Shown here: positions 11,173 to 21,873 of the stretch, in pieces
How the letters are laid out: every line of letters begins with the position of its first letter
Numbering within the stretch: position 1 is the stretch's first letter
NCBI GenBank assembly: GCA_021307315.1
Contig: JAJSPD010000023.1
Coordinates: 248,001-312,000 of the forward strand
Direction of reading: 5' to 3'
Source: Bisporella sp. PMI_857
Lineage: Eukaryota; Ascomycota; Leotiomycetes; Helotiales; Helotiaceae
Length of the DNA stretch: 64,000 bases
Notes under the pieces: model-generated
Databases searched by the model: none
Seen by the model: the letters and a program-made list of their open reading frames with translations, nothing else
Told to the model about the DNA's origin: nothing
Program-made: the position numbers and the translations under genes

Positions 11173-11995
11173 TCAAATGATCCGGCCCGAGCCGGCGACG
11201 CGATTCGGCCGATTAGGCAACCATTGAAGGTGCCAGCTTGAACGACACCACCAAAAGTTGCCTGCTCGTTTGAACTTTCCAATTGTAAATGAATTCATTA
11301 CGTCCGCTTCAAGGCCAAGCAGATTGTAAGGCCAATTTTGACCTACTCCGGTCTTGGATATCACAAATGTTGTTGGCCACACCTCAGAATGTGCCACAGC
11401 GCTGTGAGGCGTTTCAACCTCTGCGGACGTCCCCGTATTAGAACCAATGCTCAACGCGTCGAACGGGATTGGGAGGTAGAGGTGCTCTGGGATACGTGGC
11501 AATTGAAACTCGAGATTATACGTTGACTCATTTCCGATCTTGGTGCGTTTGAGGAATCCTTGGAAGGGCCACTCCTGATACTCAGCAACTGGCTCGTCGT
11601 CGACCAAGGTCGAGCGATATCCGCAATTAGCTTGGGGCTGCGCGTCATCAATCTCGAGGCTGGTGGTGGAATGTGACACGCGGGGGCGAGATTGACGGAG
11701 GTGGAGAGGTACAGTCAGGGCAGGTGCTGAGCGTGGCTTTCGTCGCTTTGCAGGTCGTGGGTCTTCGTCGGTTGTATCGCATGTGTTATGATTGTCATCG
11801 GTGTTCGCGGAATGGTGGGTTTCGCTGCTGATCTCTGTATGCATGTCTTGGGTGCACTCCCATCCGCGTCGCAGGCTCGTGACCCATGGCGGTGCTCGTT
11901 ACTGATCGGAGTTGCTGAATGCCTAAAATGGACCTCAGACTGTTCTTGGCTCAAGGGATGGGGAGAAGGCTTTGTTCGAGATGTGTCCCATTAGC
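11173..11995 (-). CDS. SANT/Myb-gene-family paralogue 1, possibly frameshifted
   Basis: The minus-strand frame 11844-11173 (223 aa) shares its order with the damaged gene at 15976-16850: a shared AKRRK basic patch, then EYQEWPFQGFLKRTKI, then TYNLEFQLPRIPEHLYLPI and a TPHSAVAHS block. Upstream, the frame LSQEQSEVHFRHSATPISNE (11954-11860) matches the other copy's N-terminus but lies in a different frame, so a frameshift near 11850 separates the two parts unless translation starts at ATG 11844. The C-terminus here (ending NRVAGSGRII) does not keep the Myb-like motif seen in copy 2. The basic patch suggests a nuclear protein. The family is recognised only from this pair. Confidence 0.45.
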
Positions 11996-12056
11996 AAAGA
12001 TGTTCCTTAAGATTTCCAAAACGGGGCACTTACGAGGCAACTAGTTACCTTTAATC

Positions 12057-13700
12057 TCAGCGACTCGGCTTATAGTTCCTTACTTTATCCGTTGTAACAA
12101 TTGAGACGAGGTCCGTCGGAACCGGTGTTGGGAGTTTGAAATTGTCTGCAAAGCGTTTCAATTCCATAATCCTTGCTTCTCTGTCGTCTTTGGATCTTGC
12201 AAATCTAGCTCGTTCCACGATGTGTCGTTGCCGTGTCGCAAAATCCTTGAAGGCACTCCGAATGTCTCGTTCGACAGTCGGAATAACCTTGACGGCATAG
12301 ACATAGCGTATCCGTAAGAACCCTTCTTCCTCATCCGATTGGTTGACATTCTCTGATGATAGGTCTTCTGTCGAGGAATCCGATCTCTCGTCCGGTAGCT
12401 CGACAACGCGCTTAATCTTGACGAAGTCGGAGACAAGGCCACAACTACGGCTTGGAAAGAAGTCAACTCTGTACATATATACCTTTCACGGAGGCTTGAT
12501 CTAACATACCAGCGAATCTTTTTGCCTTGGGAAATTCTCTCGATGTTGCTTGCACGACAACTTGGGCTTGGGCAACAGCTGTCGCTAATAGCAGATTGAC
12601 GCTTGAAGATCATGCTCATGCAGATTTCCGCTCCCGGAATAACTGTTTGGCGCCAATTCTCGGCTCTGACGACGGCCGTTAGTCCTTTGTCCTCTAACAG
12701 ATACTCCTTTCGATCAACCTTGGTGTGCCATGGCTGAGCTCGGAAGAGAATTCGTAGGAGACCATGGAATTTCTGCGAGATGCCAAGATATCGATGTCAG
12801 AATCTCCCCACCGTATTAGAGTGATAACTTACTTGTTTGGATGTACAGAGAAAATGGGGGATTTCTATGGGGGACAATATGCGGCTCGCATTAACGAGGA
12901 TAATTGGCTGGTCGACTGCCCTTAGGTTCTCTCTGGGTATATTCGAAGTATATACAAATAGACATCTAAGTAGCATTATCACCACTTTATCTATCTTTTG
13001 AAATCGGTGTCGGATCTCTTTAGTTAGATCGATGGCTTTGTCTCCCGGCTTCTGATCCAGGCTACTGAGAAGATACGAGTTTAATTAGTATTAGTGCGTA
13101 GAATCGTCACATTATTTATATTGAGAGTAAGACTTACCAAAGATGCAGTACGAGAAGCTTCAGTTGGTTTTCCAGTTCTTGCCGCCAATTTTGGATGTGG
13201 GAACAATCAGGTATCGAGATCTCGCAAAAAGAGCGAATTTTCTCCGCGTAGTTATCTAAGGCGAATTTGATATGTTTGAAACCGTCCGTCGACGAAATGC
13301 GTGCTGAGTTTGATGGAGAATCCAGAGAGCCAGAGGCCATGAGTGAATCACAATGACTAGAGGCCGATATGATATCTTCAAGAAGTCCATTAGTGTAAAA
13401 TATGATATCCTTGACCTGGCTCAACTTTAGTATCCAGTTTAATAGCCTCGCAGATTCTCAGAAACTCACTCTACTGCGTTCCAGAAGGCCACACTTCAAA
13501 TATGCGCCTTCGGGTTTGCATGTGGTATTGAAGTTGTGTGCAATGAGTACTCGACTATCCACAAAATTGAAAGTACCGCTGGATGGGGACGGGGTAGATG
13601 AGGGTAGGATAAGGCTCGCGTCTCCACCTAAGTTATCCGTCGCAGAGCGGGTGTGATGCCTGATCGTCGCGGAGGCGGTGCTGGCACCGTGATAGGCCAT
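12057..13700 (-). CDS. fungal ubiquitin-like-domain protein, with stop at last splice junction
   Basis: Five exons on the minus strand: 13700-13470, 13415-13138, 13064-12833, 12772-12510 and 12468-12057, with good donors (GTGAGT, GTAAGT, GTAAGT, GTATGT) and TACTAA-like branch sites. The N-terminal 250 residues are helical (TNGLLEDIISASS, NWRQELENQLKLLVLH) as in fungal proteins with SesA/HeLo-like N-termini. Exon 4 reads FHGLLRILFRAQPWH, then NWRQTVIPGAEICMSMIF and Cys-Pro pairs. That order matches the fungal ubiquitin-like domain often found after such N-terminal domains. Exon 5 is charged. Joining exons 4 and 5 makes codon 335 TGA (tg plus a), where TGG would be expected. The protein is thus either truncated to 334 residues or the allele is damaged. 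Confidence 0.55.
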
Positions 13701-14866
13701 GGTTCCAAGAAACGGATGTTGACTTTATTAGAGGGTAAAGAGGTATTCGGAAGTAACAAAACACAGAAGAAGGGTTCAAGGAGATATCGATCATCGGATC
13801 GGACGAGATCGAGTGTGAATGCACTCAGTATGGGATGAGGCATTTAGTTACGACTGGGAAGTGCATTGACTGTGGGCATCTGCAGCATAAAACTTGATTA
13901 GCAAAGCGCTCCTTGGTGCTCTACATTTAGCACCTTGCATGAAGTCTTGCTTGACAGCGAATGATTGGAGCCGTGCTACAAACCCCCCCCCCCCTTTTAA
14001 CAAACGTTAATTCTCATGATTTGCGGGTTCGGGCGTAACGGATTGTCTGTGAGTGGTGGAAAGGCCCTGAGGTAGAGGCAAAAATTTGGTCTGTTAGAAA
14101 AGCCAGGAGAGCTGGAGAAGGTTCTAGAGACCTGGCAAGGCACGAGGACAGTAACTTTTACTGGCTAGACACCCTGGAAAACTACCCACAAAAGGTCACA
14201 ATTCTTGAGAATTAACGGTTTGTTTGTTTGTTTGGGGGGATAACTCTGCAGCAACGGCTGAGTATTCTGAATGGCCCGTGATGGATGCCAACACATGCAG
14301 CCGGAGTGCTTCCCCCAGCCAACGATTCAAAATAGGGCGCATTGCTAATGCAAAAGACCCTCCGTCCCACTCCCAGGTTGGAAACCACCAACTGCAAGTC
14401 GCCACAACTGGATGGCGATAGCTGGCGGGTTGTGCCGCATCACGACACTGCCCGCAAGGCTTGCATGTGTGACGTCAGGGAAGTAGCAAGCACGACCAAT
14501 GCTAGACACTTTCCAGGACACGTGGCAGTATCTCTCCAATCGAAAGAGACAGCACAATCCAAGCCTCCTTCATTCTTCATCTTTTCCTTGCGGAGGTAAG
14601 GCTGTTGCAAAGTGCGCGTAACAAAGACAGGCGCAATGGATGCATCGGCAAGTCTCATTGGCGCAACCCCACTCACTGGCAAGCTTGCAATGTCCTTTCG
14701 CACTAGATAAGAAACCGATGCTTGCCCGGCCGAGCGGGATCCTCAAGATTCGCGGAGCCCTTTACCAAAATTCCTCTACTCCCGTCTGTCCCTAAGCACT
14801 TGCAGTATCCACAACACTGACTTTCGCATTCAAATTTCTCGTGATCTAAGATTTAGATTCTTAGAG
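13701..14866. other. intergenic, over 1.1 kb
   Basis: Shared 5' region of the ubiquitin-like-domain gene (-) and the HeLo-like gene (+). A C13 run lies at about 13985-13997 and a T/G-rich run near 14220-14235. I found no coding frame with believable composition and no copy of the dispersed repeat. Confidence 0.4.
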
Positions 14867-15834
14867 ATGGCTGACCCTGTCGGGCTGGCTGCCAGCGTAA
14901 TTACGATCGCTGCTCTGGCGTACGACAGCAGCAAGAAACTATTCGAACTCATCAACGCCTTTCAGGACATTTCACCAGCTCTGAGTGACCTTTGTGTGGA
15001 CCTCGAGACCGTCCAACGACTCTTACAATCTTTAGAGGACGCCCTGAAAGGCACCAACGATGCAATCCTTTCGGATGGATTGAAGAAGTGTTTGGAGGAT
15101 CTAAAACCCTCTATGGAAGCCTGCAGCAAAGCATGCGGTGAATTCGTCGCGAAGCTTGAGGAAAAAACGTCACATTCCACGAAGGACCGTGTTAGCCGCA
15201 GGGACAAGGTTCGGCTTCTGTTCGAAGAGAAGAGCATCGCGGCTTTCAAGTGCCGCCTTGGCAGCCACAAGTTGACGATAAATATTGCACTAGGATTGGC
15301 AACGATGTACGTCAAGTTTGCAGGTCGAGACGTAATGTTTTTTTAGACTAGATCAAAGCTAATCAGATCTCGAACCGAAGCAAATCATCCGGCCAGAATC
15401 AAGAAGCCATCAAAAATCTCGAAAAAAATATCACAGTAGCGATGTACGGAATCTCTGGTCACATACAAGGCCTAGATATTGCCCTCCAGTCGCTGTCTGT
15501 CACAAACCTCGATGCGCACAACAAAGAAGTGATCGAAACACTGCGAAAACATAGCATTGTTCTCCAGCAATGCTTAAAGGTGTGCAAAAGTGCAGTGGAG
15601 GCTGCACCCTCGAGCGCCAGCTCCGTGGTTAGGGACATGGAAACCTTCGATCATGCGAGGGCTTTGGCCGCAAAGAGCATTGGGTATACTAATCCAGAGT
15701 CCCAGGATGGCGGCCCGTCCTCTGTCGTGGGCAAGGTCGGTGCAAGGGGCTCTAGCAGTATTGTTGTTGCCGTGGACATTCATCCGATTGTTGCGCAAGA
15801 TATGTGGACAAAGATCTATTCCTCAACTCCTTAG
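14867..15834 (+). CDS. HeLo-like / PigL_N N-terminal-domain protein, stand-alone
   Basis: Two exons, 14867-15310 and 15367-15834, in phase, giving 303 residues. The start MADPVGLAASVITIAALAY and the helical run LINAFQDISPALSDLCVDL are typical of the fungal N-terminal domain of STAND/NLR-like proteins (Pfam Helo_like_N/PigL_N). The relation to HeLo cell-death domains comes from that family, not from this sequence. Residues about 150-230 are further amphipathic helices (GLDIALQSLSVTNLDAHNK). There is no NB-ARC or NACHT ATPase and no repeat domain, so it is a stand-alone module. The tail is Gly/Ser-rich (SQDGGPSSVVGKVG). Possible roles are incompatibility, cell death or signalling; this is inferred from the family only. 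The donor GTCAAG is weak but fixed by phase. Confidence 0.65.
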
Positions 15835-15975
15835 GAAACTAGTCAACCCCCAGACATAGAGATATGAGTTAGCGCATAGGCATATGGATAGGTCAACGGC
15901 AGTCATGATGCTAGAAACCAAATATAAATATTGTAGCGTGATATAATGCTAACCAAGATCCACTGCCAATGATGA

Positions 15976-16850
15976 CTACTTATTGAGTTTCGTAGAGTAC
16001 TGCACCTGGATTGCCGCCGGAGTCCGGTGCGGGAGGGCAGCATAGATCTCTTACCATGAGCAACCCTCCTCTTTCATCTTGAGTATTGTCTCATACTCTT
16101 CTGGTTTATATGGGACGCGATTTCTCTTAGACTGTAGTGTTGCTCGCGCCTTGGAATGTGCTATAGTGTTGTGAGGGGTTGCAGCCTTTGCGGACTTCTC
16201 CTTGTTAGAACGTATGCCCAACGCTACCGAAAGTACAGGGAGATGGAGGTGCTCCGGCACATGCGATAACTGGAATTCGAGATTGTACGTTGTCTCATTC
16301 CTAATCTTGGTGCGTTTGAGGAAACCCTGGAAGGGCCACTCTTGATACTCCGCAACTGGTGTCGATTCTGCGGGAGCCGGGGGACTTTGAGATGATCGTA
16401 GAGTATAGTTGTGCTCGTCATCTACCGGAGTTGGCAGATGCCCTAATTGGCCTGGGACTGCGTATCGTCAATATCACGTTGCGTGGCTGAAGGCGGCGTA
16501 TGGCTGTGAGACCGATGCATTAGGCCCTCCTGGGTAGGTGCTGAGAGCAGCTTCCGCCGTTTGGCTAGCTGTGGGTCTCTGTCGTCCTTGATGTCCTTTT
16601 TATTTGTTTCATGGCTGCGATCGCTACCTTCGGAGTAATGCACATCGCTGCTGATGTCTTTATTTGCGCCTTGGTGCTGCCGCTTCTCTCGTTTCCCTCG
16701 CTCAGGCTCGCTACCTACTGCCAGGCCTCTTAGAGAAGATGGACTTCGAGTAACTCGTGAAATATGGCGCTGCTCGTCGTTGATCGGAGTTGCTGAATGC
16801 TTGAGATGGACCTCAGACTGTACTCGGCTTAAGGGATCAAGGGAAGACAC
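15976..16850 (-). pseudogene. SANT/Myb-gene-family paralogue 2, dead copy
   Basis: N-terminal part 16850-16443 begins MSSLDPLSRVQSEVHLKHSA and carries the AKRRK patch, then hits TAG at 16443. The next part, in another frame, reads EYQEWPFQGFLKRTKI and LEFQLSHVPEHLHLPV and continues to VPYKPEEYETILKMKEEG. That last stretch plus the sequence after TAA 16053-16051 (EIYAALPHRTPAAIQVQYST) makes a textbook SANT/Myb-like helix-turn-helix interrupted only by the stop, between CSW and EIYA. There is thus one frameshift and one nonsense change (CAA to TAA would explain it). The TAA also lies in GGTAAGAG, a possible donor, but splicing there would remove the conserved helices. It is a paralogue of 11173-11995. 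Confidence 0.6.
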
Positions 16851-17703
16851 TGTCTAAGATGTGTTCCGTTAGTAACCTATTCCTTAACATGTCCAAAACG
16901 TAATGCTCATGACGTAACAAGTTACCTTTAAACTTAGCAAGCAATATAGGACTGAGTGAGATTCTTAGTTGATCGCTAGTGATCCAAGTGGAGAGTTCAT
17001 TAACTAGGTACTCAAAAAAATTCTTGCCTTGGCTGCGCCTGCTACAGTGTATGTGATGAACTCGCATAACGCCCCTTTGTACCTGTGGGACCAAGTCTTG
17101 GAAGGATCGCTCGCAAGACGGCCGTAGCATTGATATCCGCATATCGTCTTCGTTGACCCATATCGCCGAGCCGAAAGAGAAGTCAGCCGATTTTGACAAA
17201 TGTCAGCCACTTTTTGCTCCGGCCTGAGAGCAGGTCGGAGCATATCGGGAAGACAGACTCTTCCGACAAGGCTCAGCACCGCCACAGGCTTTAGCGTATA
17301 AAATAAATACTGTGTAATTACCGTAACCATGACTAGGGACCCTTGATCGCTTGATTAGAGGTACCAACCTAGGTGGCGATTTCGTATGATAGAGCACTCT
17401 CCGATTGCCACAAGACTAATAATGATTTTACAGTATTGTAATAAGACTCGGAAACCCAAATCAAACTATATTATTAATTTAAAAGGCACAAAGAGCTTAT
17501 AGTAGTGATATAGGTCAAGAGTCCTATTTTATTCTAAATTGATGCCTTTTACAACTAGGCGCGACAGCGACAACACAATTATAATTTTAGAATAAATAGG
17601 ATTTACATTATTTAGAAATGGTTATATAATATAACTAATATAAAATTACAAAGTATTTTATATAATTTCACAAATTTAATATCAATTGACTTCAAAGTAC
17701 CGA
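16851..17703. other. intergenic with weak minus-strand ORF
   Basis: Bases 16870-16950 resemble 12000-12070, the flank of the other paralogue, so the duplication once extended a little upstream. The minus-strand frame 17199-16837 (containing NFFEYLVNELSTWITSDQLR) has some protein character but no clear start or partner exons. 17400-17690 is very AT-rich. Confidence 0.35.
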
Positions 17704-17752
17704 GGGTTTGTCTCGTTACAGGGTGCGTCTCTCGACGCAGGGATACACGTTA
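17704..17752 (-). repeat. short shared segment with hairpin, copy B
   Basis: Inverted near-identical partner of 10637-10686, with the same GAGA-loop hairpin. On the minus strand it lies at the end of a 60-codon open frame (17864-17682) that ends shortly after NETNP. That small frame may be the 3' exon of a lost coiled-coil paralogue. Confidence 0.55.
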
Positions 17753-18015
17753 TCCTTGGTTCTGAGTCCGTCCATGGAATCGTCCACCCAGTCACATAAG
17801 AGGCGATATGTTTCACCAGTCGATGAGGAACGCTCAACTCGAATGCGATATTCGACTCCCCCACAAACCAATTTTAGCCAAGATACATCAGCCCGGATGT
17901 CAGGAGAAGGCTTTGACCGGATAGAATGGTGATCAGATTTAGTGTCTTGTCTTTCATGGATAATTTTGTTCGTCGTTACCGTTTTGGAGCGAGGGAGTAC
18001 GCTCTAAGTTGTTGG

Positions 18016-18680
18016 CTATGCAATTGATTCATTATCTGTAGCTCTATTGATACATTGTTGTGTTGTCTCCAATTGAAGTCCTTGATTTACCAATTTCTCC
18101 ATTATCAATTCAAATGCTGTATCATTCAAACAGCTTTCCATCCATCCTAACCCTTTCGCTAGATTCTGACGCCAATTTTGAGTCTGAACAAGCTGCATCA
18201 GAGTGTTGATTAAGTATGACAGTGCATATTGAGAAGATCCACCATGGTTCAAGAACAGCTTCGCATCTTGAAGAGTGCTTGACATCGAATACGAGATTTC
18301 GTGATCGATACATTTCCGTGTAGGAGGGCGGTCTTCTTCAAGCAGTTTGACTATTATACCGAATACTTGACAATACCCATTCATTACCCTAATACTTTGC
18401 CTCATTGAGCGTTTAAGGAGAAGCGGAATATGGTCCAGATCATTATATACATCCATGTCCAGGAAAGTTGCTTGCCCGGAGTCGTCCTCGAGACACCGTA
18501 CTTGTTCGAAAACAGCGAGTGTCCGTGGCAGGAAATCTCGGTGGATGGACCCGTAGCCTTCTCTCTATCTCAGAGCCTATATGGTTATAGATTATCTTCC
18601 CACTTACGAATTAAGAGCCATTTCATTCTTGGTGAGATAAAGCCTTGGATACAAGCACCACAAGTACAGAACGCAGACAT
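18016..18680 (-). pseudogene. conserved fungal protein of unknown function, frameshifted
   Basis: ATG 18680 opens MSAFCTCGACIQGFISPRMK, an N-terminal signature I associate with a conserved fungal family. A GTAAGT donor near 18608 follows. The main frame 18456-18016 (146 codons) includes GYCQVFGIIVKLLEEDRPPT, SSTLQDAKLFLNHGGSSQYA and LNDTAFELIMEKLVNQG, with an upstream extension IHRDFLPRTLAVFEQVRCLE. Joining exon 1 to the best acceptor gives SEIERRLRV in a different frame, so a one- or two-base indel near 18555 separates the parts. The CTCGAC motif could bind a metal. Function is unknown. Confidence 0.45.
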
Positions 18681-18912
18681 TGCGGTGGATTCAATATGTA
18701 CCTAAGATATGTATGAGAAACTGTGGATAAACATTTTTTATCATTTGGACACATACACGAAGAGATATAGCATTTCCGAAGCTGTGATCTCAGAATAAGG
18801 GAACACGATATCGGAAATAATAAAGTCGCCTGATTCGTGACTTTTAACTACACCAAGAGCCTTGAAATATATTACCGCAGCATCGTAGCACCATACTACA
18901 GTAGTACTTGAA

Positions 18913-20046
18913 ATGAAAGTGCCATTAGAGATTCTCAACGAGATAGCATCATATCTTTCTTCAAGAGATCTTGCTAATTTTCGACTTGCAAGCTTTAGAT
19001 GCGCACAAGCTGGGCGGTCCGTTATACCCAGGAACGGAATATCTGTTCTTAGCACTTTCGATTCTTTACAGCAGCTTAGAGAATTCGTGACGTATTCTAC
19101 CATCCCAACTTTTACTAGGCATATTCGATTCTTTTATGGCGAGTGGCCGCAATGTGCTCGAAAAGAGTGGGAGATGCACCCTCTACTGTTCGGCGGCAAT
19201 GATAGATCGAAACTCTACCACCCAACAGCGGATGAAGCATTTGCTTGCTATATGGACTTTATGAATAAGGAAAAAAGTCGAAGAATTCACAGTGACGTGG
19301 AGACAATTCACTATGCATTATCCTTACTGTCGAATCTTCGGACGGTCGATATCTGCCATATTCAAGTGTTTGCGCGGCATCCTTCTAATAATCGTCAATA
19401 CTACAATCTTCAGAAAAAGATATGGATAGCTCCGTTTGTTGACGTGAATATCGCGCCAGCGGTGCAGCAGTTTCTATTAGCCCTTGGAAGTGGATTCTGT
19501 AACATTCAGAGCCTCAGCATCCAAGGTCGGTTTGATCCTTCCTACTTGACACTTCGTTTGGCGGAATATAGCAATATACTTAAACTTCATATATCCTCTC
19601 TCATATTGCGCCAAACCGATGGAGTAGCAATACAATTCTTACAAGCATTTCCTCTACTTGTCGATTTATCTCTAGAAACTGATATCGAGGATTCGGTGAT
19701 TCCAAGGATATTAAAAACCTTGTATTGGCCATACTTAAGGACTGTATTTCTTGGTAACATATGGGCATCAGAAGAAGACCTCTTTCAATTTTTTAGGCGA
19801 CATAATATTAAACTAAAACATTTCGCTATAGAGAATGCTGCGTTAACTGCTGGGTCATGGAAAGGTTTGTTCGGTCAAATCAGAGGCTTGAAGCCCCAAA
19901 CATTGCTCCATATCGGAGGAGAGCTGTACGGCAGGAGAAGTAAAGACAGCCTAAGCATCGACAAAACGGTAGCAAGGAAGATTCAAGAATTTATGAAGAG
20001 CACAGAGGCACAGTGGCCATTTGGCTCGCCTAAGCATATACAATGA
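18913..20046 (+). CDS. F-box protein, 377 aa
   Basis: A single exon from ATG 18913. Residues 2-40 (VPLEILNEIASYLSSRDLAN, then a second helix ending in RCAQAG) form a typical fungal F-box, the Skp1-binding part of an SCF ubiquitin ligase. The rest has weak leucine-rich spacing (LLSNLRTVDI, LILRQTDGV, FPLLVDLSLETDIE, LRTVFLGNIWASEEDLF) as in fungal F-box proteins that recognise unknown substrates. There is no signal peptide. The gene is intact, unlike most neighbours. It is divergent to the broken gene at 18016-18680, 232 bp away. Confidence 0.7.
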   Translation: MKVPLEILNEIASYLSSRDLANFRLASFRCAQAGRSVIPRNGISVLSTFDSLQQLREFVTYSTIPTFTRHIRFFYGEWPQCARKEWEMHPLLFGGNDRSKLYHPTADEAFACYMDFMNKEKSRRIHSDVETIHYALSLLSNLRTVDICHIQVFARHPSNNRQYYNLQKKIWIAPFVDVNIAPAVQQFLLALGSGFCNIQSLSIQGRFDPSYLTLRLAEYSNILKLHISSLILRQTDGVAIQFLQAFPLLVDLSLETDIEDSVIPRILKTLYWPYLRTVFLGNIWASEEDLFQFFRRHNIKLKHFAIENAALTAGSWKGLFGQIRGLKPQTLLHIGGELYGRRSKDSLSIDKTVARKIQEFMKSTEAQWPFGSPKHIQ

Positions 20047-21227
20047 AGGATAATTTTTGATTATTACAGCTTTTATTGACTTATGTAAGGATACTCTCTG
20101 ACGACACTCTCTTGCTCTTTGGCTTATCCTAGGTATCATTCATAAAATATCTTGTCACAAGGGCATTTTCTTTCCTCTTAGTATTGGATATCTCTAGAAT
20201 TGTTGTCCTCTCAGATTTATTAAGACTTTGATAAAGCCAAACTTCAGCACTTTTTCCCGTCTTAACCAGACTGGTACGTCGACCAAATATTCGATGGAGA
20301 TAGCATCTCAAACTTTGATTCGGTCTCATCTCTCTTGTTCATATTAGTCAAGTAAATTTCTGCTAAAGGAGCAAACTCACAGACTTTCGTGATGCATTAT
20401 GGCCGACATGACTCAAAGGGAATCATGGGCCGAGCCATCTTGTGAAAGTAACAACAATGATTGCTGGGTTCTTGCGATCTATGTTTGATTTCCTACATTC
20501 TAGTGCCTCTGTTTTCTGAGTTGATATTCTCAGACAAGTTTAAATTGCCTGACTTTTTGTTTTGGAGTTCTTGTCCCTGAATCTCAAGTAGTCTAACCCA
20601 GCAAACTCGGACCATATACTTGGAATGGGTTGGCATTACGTCAGAAACGCGTTGCCCCAAGCTTAAAATAGATCGTTGATATTTCGAAGATTCTGGAACA
20701 GGAATCTCAAATCATAAGACGCAGATCTGAAATTCCGGATCGATGTTGTTGACAATGAGAACTGCGGTTTTTGAGCGCTCGCTTCCAGAAGCCTGTTCTG
20801 GGCAACAAAATGCATTGCGCCAATCATCAACGGACACACCCCTCCTTTCCCATACATATATCAATCCTATTTGTTGCGCCAGTTCACCCATGTCTTCTGA
20901 TCTCGACTAGAATGGCCTGAGTGTCACCCTTTTCATATATGAGAACATCAATTTAGTATCTCAGATCTAAGTTATATGATGCGAGTTGCTGGGGTCTCTA
21001 TGTTCTATTCATAGCTCAGACAAGGGGTCTCTAGGCTAACATAAGTAGGAGTAGAGAATCAGTTTCTCAGCGTATACTTCCATAATTTAAAATTCTGATA
21101 TTGCATAGGCACCACCAAAACATCGATAATATACTCTTCCTGCTTGCGGTATTCTACGAATTCTGGAAGGTTCACAAAAGCCTCCTACTTGAAACTAAGA
21201 AAAATAGAATTTGGAGGTACTTTTGAC
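20047..21227. other. intergenic with dispersed-repeat copy 2
   Basis: Bases 20660-20800 (+) are a copy of the dispersed repeat ('gatctgaaattccggatcgatg', 'gagcgctcgcttccagaagcc'), followed by a region with 'gcgccaatcatcaacgg', which also follows copy 4 at 24600. Nothing else was recognised. Confidence 0.5.
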
Positions 21228-21653
21228 ATGATCATTCCCAACACAGCCGTCCGGCCATACAGCCGTCAACACAGGCGACGGGAGAGGCCAGGTTCGAGGA
21301 AGCGGCGAACCTTAGCACGGCCCTCTCTGACATACAATTTTAAACAAGGCATTGCCGATTCCCACAACTCGACAATCCATTTACCTCCAGAAGGTTCGCT
21401 AATGCTACAACAAGCCTTCGACAAATATCGGGCTCCTTGTGAAGCCCTTGCCTGCAGAGCAGAAGAGAAAGTCTGTGATGGAGAAAAGGAAGCTATCACT
21501 AAAGCTTGGGCCGACATGGATATGATGGAGAAGCAGAAAGAGCAGCTGCGTATGTTTGGAGGTGAAGGGGCCGACGACGATGACAGTCTAATCGAGCCTA
21601 TGAAGCGAGTCCTCTTCGATCTTTTTGGAGATATCGATTTTGGATATCCGTAG
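21228..21653 (+). CDS. hypothetical charged protein, 141 aa
   Basis: The first ATG in a longer open frame (open back to 21144) is 21228: MIIPNTAVRPYSRQHRRRER. The N-terminal 50 residues are very basic (R/K); the C-terminal half is acidic and helical (AWADMDMMEKQKEQLRMFGG, then DDDDSLIEPMK). No domain is recognised. The 3' end is convergent with, and 220 bp from, the gene ending at 21874. An upstream exon cannot be excluded. Confidence 0.4.
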   Translation: MIIPNTAVRPYSRQHRRRERPGSRKRRTLARPSLTYNFKQGIADSHNSTIHLPPEGSLMLQQAFDKYRAPCEALACRAEEKVCDGEKEAITKAWADMDMMEKQKEQLRMFGGEGADDDDSLIEPMKRVLFDLFGDIDFGYP

Positions 21654-21873
21654 CTTCTCTGGGCCATCCGTATCATCTTTTCTTTACCTTCCTGGCCGAG
21701 GGGTACTACTTCTTCCGCTCCATGTTGCCATACATATTGTAATCGCCCGACCAGACTTGACAGCATCTCTTGGAGGCAAAAAAAACTTTCGAGAGCGCAG
21801 CTCCAGAGTATATATCTGCCTTTGCGCAGCCGGATCTTCACCCCATCACAGGCCCTTGATTTGCCCCAAATTG

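Noticed and set aside
12158..12619. 153-codon minus-strand open frame continuing past the GTATGT donor
   Set aside because: The read-through part shifts into a Ser/Arg-rich nonsense frame; the spliced frame is clearly the protein-like one.
13985..14000. C13 run as telomere, origin or CRISPR-like feature
   Set aside because: A plain homopolymer; no telomeric repeat, no spacer/repeat pattern anywhere in the window.
16051..16054. GTAAGA at 16054 as a true splice donor in the SANT/Myb copy 2
   Set aside because: Splicing would remove the next two conserved helices, which continue in the same frame right after the TAA.
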